A DNA stretch of 57,743 bases from Photobacterium sp. Ph5 (GTDB lineage: Bacteria; Pseudomonadota; Gammaproteobacteria; Enterobacterales; Vibrionaceae): contig NZ_JADQAQ010000029.1 of assembly GCF_022129445.1 (NCBI RefSeq), forward strand, positions 1-57,743. The letters run 5' to 3'. Within the stretch, counting starts at the first letter, position 1. Each line of letters starts with the position of its first letter. Below, one piece after another: positions 48,877 to 57,743 of this stretch. The notes below the pieces were generated by a model, which did not search any database, was not told the DNA's origin, and saw nothing but the letters and a program-made list of their open reading frames with translations. The translations under genes and the position numbers were made by a program.

Positions 48877-49242
48877 ATGATGAAAAAAAAACGTGGTTTA
48901 CTCGCGGTACTTTTGACTGTCTTTCCCGCTATTTCATTTTCCAAAAATGTCAGCCCTGATGAGTTCTGGCAAATAGAACAAGCGCATACCCCTATCATCG
49001 TTGATGTGAGAACAGTTGATGAATTTTCCACGGGGCACCTTCCTAATGCTATTAATATTCCTTTTGAAAAAATTGCGACAATTTCAGAATATTTAACAGA
49101 CAAATCAAAGCCGATATTACTCTACTGCCGTTCAGGACGTCGTGCCGAAATAGCTGAAGCTGAATTATATTCTCTTGGCTATACAGAAACATTTAATGGC
49201 ATGAGTTATCAACTTCTTCTCAACGCTCAACCTAAAGACTGA
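48877..49242 (+). CDS. Periplasmic rhodanese-like protein (PspE type)
   Basis: This 121-residue single rhodanese domain has a signal peptide (basic MMKKKRG, then LLAVLLTVFPAISFS). The active-site loop CRSGRRAEIAE holds the catalytic Cys. VDVRTVDEFSTGHLPNAINIP is the domain's N-terminal signature. It resembles E. coli PspE in size and site, with sulfurtransferase activity likely. It lies 33 bases downstream of ppa and may be co-transcribed. Confidence 0.88.
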   Translation: MMKKKRGLLAVLLTVFPAISFSKNVSPDEFWQIEQAHTPIIVDVRTVDEFSTGHLPNAINIPFEKIATISEYLTDKSKPILLYCRSGRRAEIAEAELYSLGYTETFNGMSYQLLLNAQPKD

Positions 49243-49256
49243 TCCCATGTTACAGA

Positions 49257-49292
49257 AATAAAAAACCCAATGCATGCATTGGGTTTTTTGTC
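49257..49292. terminator. Bidirectional terminator between rhodanese gene and tamB
   Basis: AAAAACCCAATGCA and TGCATTGGGTTTTT form a perfect palindrome around 49274/49275 with A and T runs on the flanks. Confidence 0.88.
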
Positions 49293-49310
49293 ATATAACG
49301 TTGTTAACGA

Positions 49311-52300
49311 TTAATTAAATTCAAATTGGTAGAGTAAATCTACCGCCTGATCCAATCCAGAGACCGCCTCTACGTACAGGTTCCTCATTAAGCGATAACG
49401 TAATGTAAATTCATCCACTTGGTTGAAGATACCTACGCCATACTTAACCTGTAGACCTGGTGCTATATAGCCACTGATGGTTACTTGCGAATCATCGCCC
49501 GCACCTGCTGTCGATAAACTAAGATCTTTAATACCGACTGCTTCACCAACATCACCAACTAACTGGCCACTTTGCGCAAGCCCCATCCCAATAAGCGCAG
49601 TCGTCATTGCACTATTTGCACCACCGTCACCTTCACTATCAAGGTTACGTCCTGTCAGAATATACGATAATGCATTTTGCTGTGGCATAGCCGGATCAGA
49701 GAAGATAGTCACTTCAGGCTTATCAGCAGAACCTGTTACTTTCACACCGGCAATAACATCATCTTCTATATTGTCAGGATCACGAATAGCTTCAATCGAT
49801 AAGTATGGCTGATCAGCAGGACCATTAAATAGGATCTGACCTTTACGGATAAGTAACTCTTGCCCTAGCGCTCGATAAAACGAACCTTTGGCAATGTTGA
49901 CTTCACCATATATCATTGGGCCTTTGCCACTCTGGCGTACATTCAGATCGCCTAATAGGCCAGCTTTTAAACCAAAGGCTGAAAGCTTAACATCATCACC
50001 TACATGCACCATGATGTTAGTTGTAATATCAAACGGTACTGATTTCTTCGGTTCAACAGGTTCTAAGTTATCTTTCAAAATAACCTGATCTTTTGAAACA
50101 GAAATCGCCGACTTCGGTAATTGATTAACGGTAATACGTCCCCACGGAATACCTACTTTACCGCTAATATCTGCAGCTTTCGGTGTTGCTTTAATGGTGA
50201 GATCTGGAGAAACCTTAAGAGAGACCATTGGCGGTACACTCACTTGTAACTCTTTACCATTAATATTCAATTCCGTTTTCCACGCTGCCATATCTTGCCA
50301 ATCGCCTGTACCACGTAATAACAGTTGTCCGTCAGGTGTATAAATATTCCCCATTAACGTTGCGTTATAACCTGTAAAGGCTAATTTAATATCAGCGTTC
50401 TGAACATCTAATGGTACTTTACGCCCTCTTGCTTCTAGCTTCGTGACTTGTAATAAGCCATTCACTGCAGGGTGCATAATCGGACCCGTTATTTGCAAGT
50501 TAGTATCAACTTGACCACCAAACTGATGATAATCCTTAATAACTGGCTCTAAGAATGCAAGCGTAAAGCGATCTAATTTCACATTGGCATTAATGCGTTT
50601 ATCACCTTGTAGATCAGTGATCTTAGCATTACCTGATAAATCACCATTATTTTTAACAGCGACTAGCCAGTTTGCGTTAAGCACATCATTTTCCATCTCG
50701 GCATTAACGGTAACTTTATCCCAGCCTAATGTTAATGGGGCATCCTCGGTGTCCACTTGTTGAGTAAAACTGCCGCTTGGCATCAAAATCTGAGCTTTCA
50801 CATAAGGTGCACTCTTTGGCGCCCATTTAGCAACAACATTGGCACCAAGCTCGCCATTAACGTTCATCTGCTCAGGAATAAATGATTTCAATAAATCAAA
50901 ATTGAATCGCTTAATCGCTAACTCGGCATTACCCGATGCACCAGCTGTAAGATCTTGAGTTAAACAAATTCCAGCTTTACCTTGTTGCCAACAGTGTGCG
51001 CCTACTGTTGCCATTGCCGTTTTCAGATCATAACGAATAGGCGTTGGATGGTTTAGTACCCACTCACCTACAGGAGTCGTAAAGTCACCTTTTTGCAATA
51101 TCCCTTGCCAGCCTGTCTTACGATCCAATTTCCCAGTTAAAAGTAATTCAGTGCCAACTGGCTCCCCTTTTACTTTTACCGTTAAACGATGATCTTGCTC
51201 TGTGCCTTTAAACAACACATCCATATCATCTAACGTAACAGTATCAAATTTTCCTTTTTTCGCATTTAAACTAATATCTGCTTTCAATGCAGGTAATGGC
51301 GTTACGTTACCTTTCAATTCAAAAGATGCAAGGCTTGCTACTTTTTGCCAACCAAGATCATCACCTTCAAGATCAAGTTTTACATCTGGTTCAGCCATCT
51401 TGCCTGATAACTTCACCTCACCATTAACACGCCCCTGTAAGCCTGCTAATGATTTAGATAAATCAGGTGCTTTAATATCAGCAACAAGATTCCATGTTTT
51501 GTCTAACTCACCTCTAGCGACTAAACCATTAGGACCATGCTTTAACGTTAAACCTTGTGTTTTAAACTTAAGATCTTTACCTTTACCCGTAAGATCAGAG
51601 GCATCAAGCTGACCATGAAGATCAAGTGGCTGTTTCATTATAGAGCCATTAACAGCAAGCTCTGGCAATTTAATAAACCAGCCACCTTTTGTAGTTAGAC
51701 CACCCGATGTATTTAGCTTACCACTTACGTTGCCTTCCGCTTCTGGCCATTGTTTACCAGGTTGGATATTCGCAAAAGCGAGCTGACCTTGCCATTTAAC
51801 AAGATCTTTCCAACTTGCTTTTGCATTACCTGTAATAGAACCACCTAAGGTATCTATATTCAGTGCTGATAAGTTCACCGAATCAAGGTTACCTTTACCT
51901 TTCAAATTTAATTTCACGTTTGGCATTGGTGTGCCATTTACGTTACTTTTGGCATTAAACGTAAAGCCCTTTAAGCTACCTTTGGCATTTATATCAGTAT
52001 TGGCAACAGTAAATTCTGCTTTTTTATCAATAGGCCATTGTAAGTGCTTACTTGATACCACCACATCAAAAGGAAGATTCGGATCTAATGGCGATAATTT
52101 ACCTTTAACCAACGCATCTAATTTACCTTTTAGCGTTGCATCAAGTACCAATTTCGCTAATGAGCCCGATGCTTTTAAATGTAACTGATGCCCTTCTACA
52201 GGCTTCGTTGCTATTTTTGCATTTGCATCTAATGTGAGTGGGTAATTGCCCGTTAACGTCACATCCGCTTTTGCTGTTAAAGATGCTTGAGGCGCATTCA

Positions 52301-53066
52301 CCTGCAACTTATCAATCTTTACATCACTGTCTTTTGCATTCGCAATCAGTTCTAATAACGAAACCTTTTGCGGTGTATCACCAGCTAACTCAAAATCTTT
52401 TACTGTAAAACGTTCAATATCAAACGACATCGGCAGCACAACATCAGGCAGTTTTATTGCTTCCGCTTTTTTCGTTGATTTCGACGCAGTTGCAGGCTTT
52501 TTCTCTGTCGATTTAGATGGTGCTAATGCTAAATAAATCCCTTCCCAATCCGTTGGCTTTAAGGTGACATGACTACCAACCAAATCAGCTGCGGTTGAGA
52601 AATGCTTCCAACGCACTTTATTCGCCAAAATATCTAAATCGATATCATCAAGCGTAACCTTTTCAATATGAATAGGTAATGGCATTGAAATTTCAGTCAC
52701 AGGCTCTGAAGGTTGTTCTGGCTTATCTGATGCAGGAGGAAGTTCAGGCATTGAAAACTTCACACCTTGCACCCCAAGATCAGAAACACAAATCTCAGGG
52801 GTTAATAAGCAACTATCATTTAACGTCAAATTCAGCTTATTAACAGCCAGATCTATATTACCGTCGTTATAGCGGACATTTTTAAATTCAAAACCATCAA
52901 GTAAAGCACCTTGCGACTCACCAATGGACAAGGCTGGAAGTGCTTTTTGCGCTCCCCATGCAGCAACTTTAATACCAGCAGGCGTATACAATAATGCTGC
53001 CACAGCAATAACTAGCAAGAGTAATAACGCTAATACTGCTAGCGCTATACGTTTAACCCAGATCAT
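49311..53066 (-). CDS. tamB: Translocation and assembly module subunit TamB
   Basis: TamB is a long inner-membrane-anchored bridge. With TamA it helps outer-membrane protein assembly and, with related AsmA-like proteins, phospholipid transport to the outer membrane. The 1251-residue protein (E. coli 1259) has an N-terminal anchor (residues 7-28, ALAVLALLLLLVIAVAALLY) and a long periplasmic beta-taco of repeated short strands. The C-terminal TamB domain ends VDLLYQFEFN with the barrel-docking signal. It overlaps tamA by 4 bases. Confidence 0.96.
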   Translation of the reverse strand: MIWVKRIALAVLALLLLLVIAVAALLYTPAGIKVAAWGAQKALPALSIGESQGALLDGFEFKNVRYNDGNIDLAVNKLNLTLNDSCLLTPEICVSDLGVQGVKFSMPELPPASDKPEQPSEPVTEISMPLPIHIEKVTLDDIDLDILANKVRWKHFSTAADLVGSHVTLKPTDWEGIYLALAPSKSTEKKPATASKSTKKAEAIKLPDVVLPMSFDIERFTVKDFELAGDTPQKVSLLELIANAKDSDVKIDKLQVNAPQASLTAKADVTLTGNYPLTLDANAKIATKPVEGHQLHLKASGSLAKLVLDATLKGKLDALVKGKLSPLDPNLPFDVVVSSKHLQWPIDKKAEFTVANTDINAKGSLKGFTFNAKSNVNGTPMPNVKLNLKGKGNLDSVNLSALNIDTLGGSITGNAKASWKDLVKWQGQLAFANIQPGKQWPEAEGNVSGKLNTSGGLTTKGGWFIKLPELAVNGSIMKQPLDLHGQLDASDLTGKGKDLKFKTQGLTLKHGPNGLVARGELDKTWNLVADIKAPDLSKSLAGLQGRVNGEVKLSGKMAEPDVKLDLEGDDLGWQKVASLASFELKGNVTPLPALKADISLNAKKGKFDTVTLDDMDVLFKGTEQDHRLTVKVKGEPVGTELLLTGKLDRKTGWQGILQKGDFTTPVGEWVLNHPTPIRYDLKTAMATVGAHCWQQGKAGICLTQDLTAGASGNAELAIKRFNFDLLKSFIPEQMNVNGELGANVVAKWAPKSAPYVKAQILMPSGSFTQQVDTEDAPLTLGWDKVTVNAEMENDVLNANWLVAVKNNGDLSGNAKITDLQGDKRINANVKLDRFTLAFLEPVIKDYHQFGGQVDTNLQITGPIMHPAVNGLLQVTKLEARGRKVPLDVQNADIKLAFTGYNATLMGNIYTPDGQLLLRGTGDWQDMAAWKTELNINGKELQVSVPPMVSLKVSPDLTIKATPKAADISGKVGIPWGRITVNQLPKSAISVSKDQVILKDNLEPVEPKKSVPFDITTNIMVHVGDDVKLSAFGLKAGLLGDLNVRQSGKGPMIYGEVNIAKGSFYRALGQELLIRKGQILFNGPADQPYLSIEAIRDPDNIEDDVIAGVKVTGSADKPEVTIFSDPAMPQQNALSYILTGRNLDSEGDGGANSAMTTALIGMGLAQSGQLVGDVGEAVGIKDLSLSTAGAGDDSQVTISGYIAPGLQVKYGVGIFNQVDEFTLRYRLMRNLYVEAVSGLDQAVDLLYQFEFN

Positions 53067-54784
53067 AATTCAGGACCTAATGTAAAGTGGAGCTGGAACT
53101 TGTCTTTATCAGCCTTATCAAGTCCCCATGCAAAATCAAGACGAATAGGACCCACAGGAGAAATCCAACGAACCCCTACACCAGTACCGCGCTTCCACTC
53201 TGGTGTATCATTCCAAGCAGAGCCATAATCATAAAAAACAGCGCCCCACCAGTCGCCATAAACACGATATTGATATTCAATGCTTGATGTTGCCATATAC
53301 TGACCACCAACCATTCGCCCCTCACTATTACGTGGCGAGATAGACTGATAACCATAACCACGAATACTATTATCACCACCGATGAAATAACGTAATGATG
53401 GTGGAATATCTTTAACGCTATCGGCTAATACAGCACCGCCATCTAAACGGAAAATCCCACGTTGATTTTCACCAAAGCTACGTATCCATGCTGTTTTTGC
53501 TTGTAAACGAACAAAACTAGTATTAGATCCTAGTGACTTATCTGCAAAATCAACTGAGAAATTATATTTGCTTCCACTTGATGGGAACATACCGCCGACC
53601 ATGGAACTTTTACTATAAGACAAACCAGGCATCAGGACGTTAAAGACCCCTTCTTCATCGCCACCTTGCTTATAGTCTTCAGTTAGCCAACGTAATGCGA
53701 CCGTACGATTCCATCCTGAATCTAAACGCCAATGACGCTCAACCCCGACGCCAAACTGTGTACTTAATGTATCGTGTGTATCAACATAGCGTATTCCACC
53801 TACTACTTGATAATAATTGTTCAACACATCATCGAGTGGGATCTTATAAGCCGCTTCAACTTTAGGTTCATCTTTCGATATTTCAGATTTCAGGTAAAAG
53901 CTATGACCTTTGCTAGTGATCCAAGGCTTTTTCCAATTAAACTTCAAACGAGGGCCGGTATCGGTAGAAAAACCAATACCCGTTTCAAATTGATTTTTCA
54001 CCTGTGGTGATACAACGACATGAATTGGGATCGCATCATCTTTACGCTCTTTTACATCACCACCAACAAAAATAGACGAAAACCAACCAACATTAGATAA
54101 ACGTTCATTATATTCACCAAGCTTTGAAGCAAGGTAAGGTTCATCTTCTGTGTAAGGGATCATCGAACGTAAGCGATTATCATCAATTTGGCTTCCCTGA
54201 AACGTCGTTTCACCGAAGGTGTAACGTCGGCCAGAATCAAAATCGATATTAATAAAAACTTCGTTACGACTAGGTACAACTTCTAACGTACTCTTCGTTA
54301 ATTGCGCATCAAAATAACCACGTCGAACCGCTAAGCTTGTGAGCGATGATTTAAATGCCTCATATTTACCTTGGTTTAACGGTTCACCTAATCCCAACCC
54401 ACTATCTTTTACTAATGCCATAAAAGCAGGATCATTTTTAGCATCACCAGTAATGATCAAGTTACTTTTACTAATATGTGCACGTGGACCTTGATCAACA
54501 GTAACCACTATTTTTGTTTTAGAACCACTACCTGAGACTTGATAATCGAACTTTGGCTGGTAATAGCCTAATGCCTGTAACGCATCGCTAATTTCTTTTA
54601 ATACCTGATCTTTAAAACGCAAGGTCGCGCTGTAATCATCCTTTGATATTGCAGAAAGATAAGCATCAACATTATCTTCTACTTTTCCATCTAGGCCTTT
54701 AATCTTCAGTGAAGAGGCCATTACCGGACTAGATAGCACCAGAGCAAATGATGTCACACCTAACCATTTAAAAACTTTATTCAT
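53063..54784 (-). CDS. tamA: Translocation and assembly module subunit TamA
   Basis: TamA is an Omp85-family outer-membrane barrel. The 573-residue protein (E. coli 577) has a signal peptide (LGVTSFALVLSSPVMA), three POTRA domains to about residue 260 and a C-terminal 16-strand barrel. FIGGDNSIRGYGYQSISPR is the Omp85 lid-loop motif, with RGYG essential. The C-terminal strand ends DKFQLHFTLGPEL. Ribosome-binding site AGAAG is weak. The start is ATG 54784. tamB follows with an ATGA overlap. Confidence 0.96.
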   Translation of the reverse strand: MNKVFKWLGVTSFALVLSSPVMASSLKIKGLDGKVEDNVDAYLSAISKDDYSATLRFKDQVLKEISDALQALGYYQPKFDYQVSGSGSKTKIVVTVDQGPRAHISKSNLIITGDAKNDPAFMALVKDSGLGLGEPLNQGKYEAFKSSLTSLAVRRGYFDAQLTKSTLEVVPSRNEVFINIDFDSGRRYTFGETTFQGSQIDDNRLRSMIPYTEDEPYLASKLGEYNERLSNVGWFSSIFVGGDVKERKDDAIPIHVVVSPQVKNQFETGIGFSTDTGPRLKFNWKKPWITSKGHSFYLKSEISKDEPKVEAAYKIPLDDVLNNYYQVVGGIRYVDTHDTLSTQFGVGVERHWRLDSGWNRTVALRWLTEDYKQGGDEEGVFNVLMPGLSYSKSSMVGGMFPSSGSKYNFSVDFADKSLGSNTSFVRLQAKTAWIRSFGENQRGIFRLDGGAVLADSVKDIPPSLRYFIGGDNSIRGYGYQSISPRNSEGRMVGGQYMATSSIEYQYRVYGDWWGAVFYDYGSAWNDTPEWKRGTGVGVRWISPVGPIRLDFAWGLDKADKDKFQLHFTLGPEL

Positions 54785-55366
54785 TCTATTGTGCTTCTTT
54801 GCGAAATTTAGAATTAATCACGAACCCATTTTGACAAAGCTATAACTAACTTCCAACCTTTGTCATCTGAAAACTTATGAATATTGAACCGAATAGAGTT
54901 TTGTTCCATTTTCAGCAATATATTTATAAATATTAACAAAATGAATCTAAAAAAAAGTAACCTAAAGTCAATGAACTTAAGAAAAGCAATACCACTACAC
55001 CTCTAGGTTGCAACTTTCTCAATAGCAGTCTTAAAGTCTACTCTATAACTTCAGTGTCAATATTATGCCCGTTGCAGGTATTAAAAATTATCACGAAGTA
55101 AAGATAATGCTTAAAACGGTTCAAACAGCTTTCAGTAACTTAAACAACTGTAGAACAATTAATTACTTTTTTTGGGAAAATAACAATTCATTACAGCATA
55201 ATAGTTAAATGCGTGATATTGGAAGGAGTATATCTGTGTGGTGATATAACAGAATTAAGTTTGTTATTGGTCAAAATAGGAACAAAATAGGAACAAAATA
55301 ATACTGGTAACTTATTCGCATTTCAGAAACAACAACATTTAGAGCTGTAAATCTACTTTTAGGTGA
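54785..55366. other. 582-base gap between tamA and ytfK
   Basis: No convincing gene. The tamA promoter must lie at the left end. A 47-codon plus frame at 55065-55208 lacks a ribosome-binding site. Two copies of an 11-base unit AAAATAGGAAC lie at 55274-55295. In E. coli this interval holds msrA and ytfL, which are absent here, and I see no GCFWG-type remnant. Confidence 0.5.
55274..55301. repeat. 11-bp tandem repeat
   Basis: AAAATAGGAAC occurs twice in direct tandem, followed by a partial third copy AAAATA. The period of 11 is close to one helical turn. Confidence 0.75.
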
Positions 55367-55576
55367 TTAAACAACCATTCCTGATAGCGTTTGAATCTCT
55401 TTATTCACTTCGGTTAATACATTGAGTGCTTTTATATCACCAGACTTCGGTGGTAATAGTCGTCCACTATCAAATTCAAAACCACCTACACCCATAATAA
55501 AAATACGACCTCGAAAATAGCTTTTCACATAACGAGCAACTTGATTCGGACGATAAATTTTAAAGATTCTAAGCAT
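55367..55576 (-). CDS. ytfK: YtfK-like small protein (DUF1107)
   Basis: The 69-residue protein matches E. coli YtfK along its whole length: KIYRPNQVARYVK, then FRGRIFI, then GFEFDSGR. In E. coli YtfK stimulates SpoT to make (p)ppGpp under phosphate and fatty-acid starvation. GAGGATAAG stands directly before ATG 55576. It diverges from ytfJ, and both neighbours are kept together in E. coli near tamA. Confidence 0.88.
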   Translation of the reverse strand: MLRIFKIYRPNQVARYVKSYFRGRIFIMGVGGFEFDSGRLLPPKSGDIKALNVLTEVNKEIQTLSGMVV

Positions 55577-55792
55577 CTTATCCTCACTTAACGGTTAAAT
55601 ATATAGACCGTAAATCGATGACTTTGTTTCATTACATCAAAACTTAATGCAAACAATCTGCCAATATCATACATATACGAACACAATAATGATAAAGATC
55701 GACTTAAAAAGAACATATAACTTCGTGGTACTACCAGATCGAACAAAATTAACTATCATAATGACAAACCTATATAAACAAAGAGGCTACAC

Positions 55793-56344
55793 ATGAAATT
55801 AAAGGCGACAGTTATTCTGCTTGCGGCTCTCATTCCGTCCATCAGCTTTGCGAGTAACATCAAAACTGGTGAGACGTTACCTGGTGTGACTGTAACCAAT
55901 AAAGGTGAACTTGTTTTAAAAGGAAAAACGATTAGTTATCAATCTTGGAGAAGCACAAAACTAACAGGAAAAATGCGTATTCTATTTGCAATAGCTGGAC
56001 GTAGCTCAGCTAAAGATCTCAATGCTCCACTTATCACAGCAATTTCTGCCGCAAATTTTCCTGAAAATAAATACCAAACAACAACCATCATTAATCAAAG
56101 TGATGCCATCTGGGGGACTGGAGGATTTGTCAAATCAGCAACAGAAGACAGCAAGCGAGAGTATCCGTGGTCATCAATTGTGCTCGATACCAATGGTATT
56201 GTTCAAAAATCATGGGATCTAAAAAAGGAAAGCTCTGCCGTATTTGTGATAAATAAAGCCGGACAAGTTATCTTTGCCAAAGAAGGAAAACTAAGCACTA
56301 ATGAGATAAATACAGTGATCCTTTTGGTTAAAAACAATTTATAA
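55793..56344 (+). CDS. ytfJ: YtfJ-family periplasmic protein
   Basis: This 183-residue exported protein has a signal peptide (MKLKATVILLAALIPSISFA) and a thioredoxin-like YtfJ domain without a catalytic Cys pair: GKMRILFAIAGRSSAKDLNAP, WGTGGFVKSATEDSKREYPW and SAVFVINKAGQVIFAKEGKL. Function is not established. It shows the usual ytfK/ytfJ pairing. Confidence 0.88.
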   Translation: MKLKATVILLAALIPSISFASNIKTGETLPGVTVTNKGELVLKGKTISYQSWRSTKLTGKMRILFAIAGRSSAKDLNAPLITAISAANFPENKYQTTTIINQSDAIWGTGGFVKSATEDSKREYPWSSIVLDTNGIVQKSWDLKKESSAVFVINKAGQVIFAKEGKLSTNEINTVILLVKNNL

Positions 56345-56350
56345 CGTGAC

Positions 56351-56384
56351 TTTAGTCACCTCATTTAAGGTGGCTAATACTTTC
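56351..56384 (+). terminator. Probable ytfJ terminator
   Basis: TTAGTCACCT and AGGTGGCTAA form a 10-bp stem with a T-G pair, and a weak T tail (TACTTTC) follows. Confidence 0.55.
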
Positions 56385-56421
56385 TAAAACAATAAAGAAA
56401 CATTCACAGTGGTCGATATAT

Positions 56422-56514
56422 TTATTTACTAAAAAACCAAACCAGATAACTTAGTATCGCAGAATAACCGATGACTAAAATAAGATCGGCAATATATCGA
56501 TTTAATTTTTTCAT
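56422..56514 (-). CDS. Very small membrane peptide, 30 residues (unknown)
   Basis: A minus-strand frame opens with ATG 56514, 6 bases after GGAG. The product MKKLNRYIADLILVIGYSAI continues with a hydrophobic segment and ends WFFSK. Basic ends and a single span fit a small inner-membrane peptide. I do not recognise a family. It sits in the 295-base gap between ytfJ and the next gene. Confidence 0.5.
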   Translation of the reverse strand: MKKLNRYIADLILVIGYSAILSYLVWFFSK

Positions 56515-56639
56515 TGGATACTCCATCAATACCACTCTTTTAAAGTTAACATAAAAGTAACATCTCATCGCATTCGTTCCTAGTCATGAGATCGAAATAA
56601 CAAAAAAATGTAAATATTGATTAAAGGAATGAAAAAAGC

Positions 56640-57497
56640 ATGAGCGATAAAGCTGAGAGTCTCAACAAATCAATAGAGAGTAGTCGGGGACTTGGAGTAT
56701 TAAATCCATTAACAAGCAGTAAAAATAACATAAAACGTATTGCTGAAAGATACTCTATTGATGGAGAGATTAATAATACGCAAGAAACTACGTTAGAAAA
56801 ACGATTAGATCTGCGTATTAAAAAAAAGCAATTACTTGAACAAGCTAATTTAGAGCAGATCATCAAACAAGCTTATGAGCAATGTAATGATGAAACAAGT
56901 AGAGATCCTGATCCTGATTGGTTAGTCAGATTTATAGAAATGGCTCAACAGATTCATAACCCATCAATGCAAAAACTATGGGCAAAAATTCTAAAACAAG
57001 AGATCCTTCAACCAGGCTCTGTATCTCTTCGCACCTTAAAAATACTCTTATCAATGACACATCGAGAAGCCGCTCTATTTCAAAAAGTCCTTACTCTTAC
57101 CTGCTGTATTGGTAACGATAAAAATAAAAAACTTCTCACAAGTATAAAACAGCGAACAAACAGCTTTAGTTTTCACAGAAGCCACCAAACACATATTGAC
57201 TATAACCAATACCATTTACCTTATTCGTCTATTTTAATTTTAACTGAGCTTGGGCTTCTATTAAGCACAGAGCTAGAAACAAACCTAATAAGTTATACTG
57301 ATAAGTTCAATTTAAACTACCATAAAGAGTCTTACAGCTTATCTCCAATCAAAAAAGGGACATCGTTTACTTATTATCGTTTATCCCCAATAGGACAGGA
57401 ATTAGCCCAACTAATTGGATCACAGACTCATTATGAATATAAAGAGCAACTGAATGAACTGCTTTTAAAATATTTTACGATAGCTCACCAAGACTGA
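56640..57497 (+). CDS. TIGR03899-like protein of unknown function
   Basis: This 285-residue soluble protein resembles the TIGR03899 family, known mainly in Vibrio and Shewanella relatives, with no known function. Landmarks include RDPDPDWLVRFIEMAQQIHNPSMQKLWAKIL and LGLLLSTELETNL. It has a charged N-terminal third (residues 45-75, KKKQLLEQANLEQIIKQAYE) and the C-terminal RLSPIGQELAQLIG. No signal peptide or span is visible. A short MKKA-stop frame overlaps its start as ATGA. Confidence 0.8.
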   Translation: MSDKAESLNKSIESSRGLGVLNPLTSSKNNIKRIAERYSIDGEINNTQETTLEKRLDLRIKKKQLLEQANLEQIIKQAYEQCNDETSRDPDPDWLVRFIEMAQQIHNPSMQKLWAKILKQEILQPGSVSLRTLKILLSMTHREAALFQKVLTLTCCIGNDKNKKLLTSIKQRTNSFSFHRSHQTHIDYNQYHLPYSSILILTELGLLLSTELETNLISYTDKFNLNYHKESYSLSPIKKGTSFTYYRLSPIGQELAQLIGSQTHYEYKEQLNELLLKYFTIAHQD

Positions 57498-57650
57498 TTA
57501 ATTTAAAATACTTAACCTGAATTTTTAACTCAGCTTTTTTAATCAATGTTGAAACGAGAGAAACTTGAATTTACCTGAAATAGCAGGCAGCTAGCTTCCC
57601 AATATAAAGCACCTAACTCACTACCCTATAATAATCATTTTCTACAGACG

Positions 57651-57683
57651 AAAAAAACCTGAATCTTTCGATTCAGGTTTCTC
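57651..57683 (-). terminator. Terminator of tRNA-Asp transcript
   Basis: AAACCTGAATC and GATTCAGGTTT form a perfect 11-bp stem with TTTC loop, and on the minus strand TTTTTTT follows. Confidence 0.85.
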
Positions 57684-57691
57684 TAATAAAG

Positions 57692-57743
57692 TGGCGGAGC
57701 GGACGGGACTCGAACCCGCGACCCCCGGCGTGACAGGCCGGTA
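57692..57743 (-). tRNA. tRNA-Asp(GTC), 3' part
   Basis: On the minus strand the anticodon loop CTGTCAC carries GTC. The T-arm GGGTTCGAGTCCC and the end GTCCGCTCCGCCA with encoded CCA match bacterial aspartate tRNA. The 5' part lies beyond the window. Confidence 0.93.

Noticed and set aside
55065..55208. 47-residue plus-strand frame
   Set aside because: No ribosome-binding site, and its composition is like the surrounding AT-rich DNA.

Overview
The window looks like a chromosomal core segment of a marine gammaproteobacterium of the Vibrionaceae, most likely Photobacterium. This rests on recognisable protein sequences (LeuO, RapA, LptD, the yjjPB, rplU-rpmA-yhbE-obgE and tamAB clusters), on a gene order I associate with Vibrio-type genomes, and on moderate AT content. 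The genus is an inference. I see no phage, insertion sequence, integron, CRISPR array or defence island. Codon use looks even throughout, and nearly every gene is intact and house-keeping.

Layout. Positions 1-55 are the 3' part of tRNA-Ile(CAT). Then come pyruvate kinase, a GntR/FCD regulator and a newly read 43-codon membrane peptide. A minus-strand amino-acid and lipid block follows (ilvI-ilvH, an AMP-forming acyl-CoA synthetase, leuO, a glycosyltransferase/PAP2 pair). Next is the attenuated leuL-leuABCD operon and a DUF547 lipid-carrier-free periplasmic protein. A TPP riboswitch then controls the thiamine transporter thiB-thiP-thiQ. A PIN-PhoH ATPase gene is divergent from rapA, followed by rluA, a 2-hydroxyacid dehydrogenase and djlA.

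From 28.5 to 35.5 kb runs the envelope and rRNA-maturation cluster lptD-surA-pdxA-rsmA-apaG-apaH, facing folA and yjjP-yjjB. Then come obgE, yhbE, rpmA and rplU on the minus strand, divergent from ispB. A small unknown gene, mdh, argR and an orphan TAXI binding protein follow. The last part holds ubiX and mpl, divergent from fbp, ppa and a periplasmic rhodanese, which face tamA-tamB. After that come ytfK, ytfJ, a 30-codon membrane peptide, a TIGR03899-like protein of unknown function and the 3' part of tRNA-Asp(GTC).

How the parts work together. ilvIH, leuO and leuABCD form a branched-chain amino-acid neighbourhood with two visible control layers: a leucine-codon leader attenuator, and an inverted repeat over a promoter -35 box. 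lptD, surA, djlA, tamA and tamB all serve outer-membrane assembly. ispB and ubiX serve ubiquinone synthesis. pykF and fbp are opposing glycolytic and gluconeogenic steps. I found no exotic new system. The best candidates for under-described biology are the glycosyltransferase/PAP2 pair, the small membrane peptides at 3079-3210 and 56422-56514, the four-cysteine layout of LptD, the orphan TAXI protein, and the regulatory leaders of leuA, thiB and pykF.
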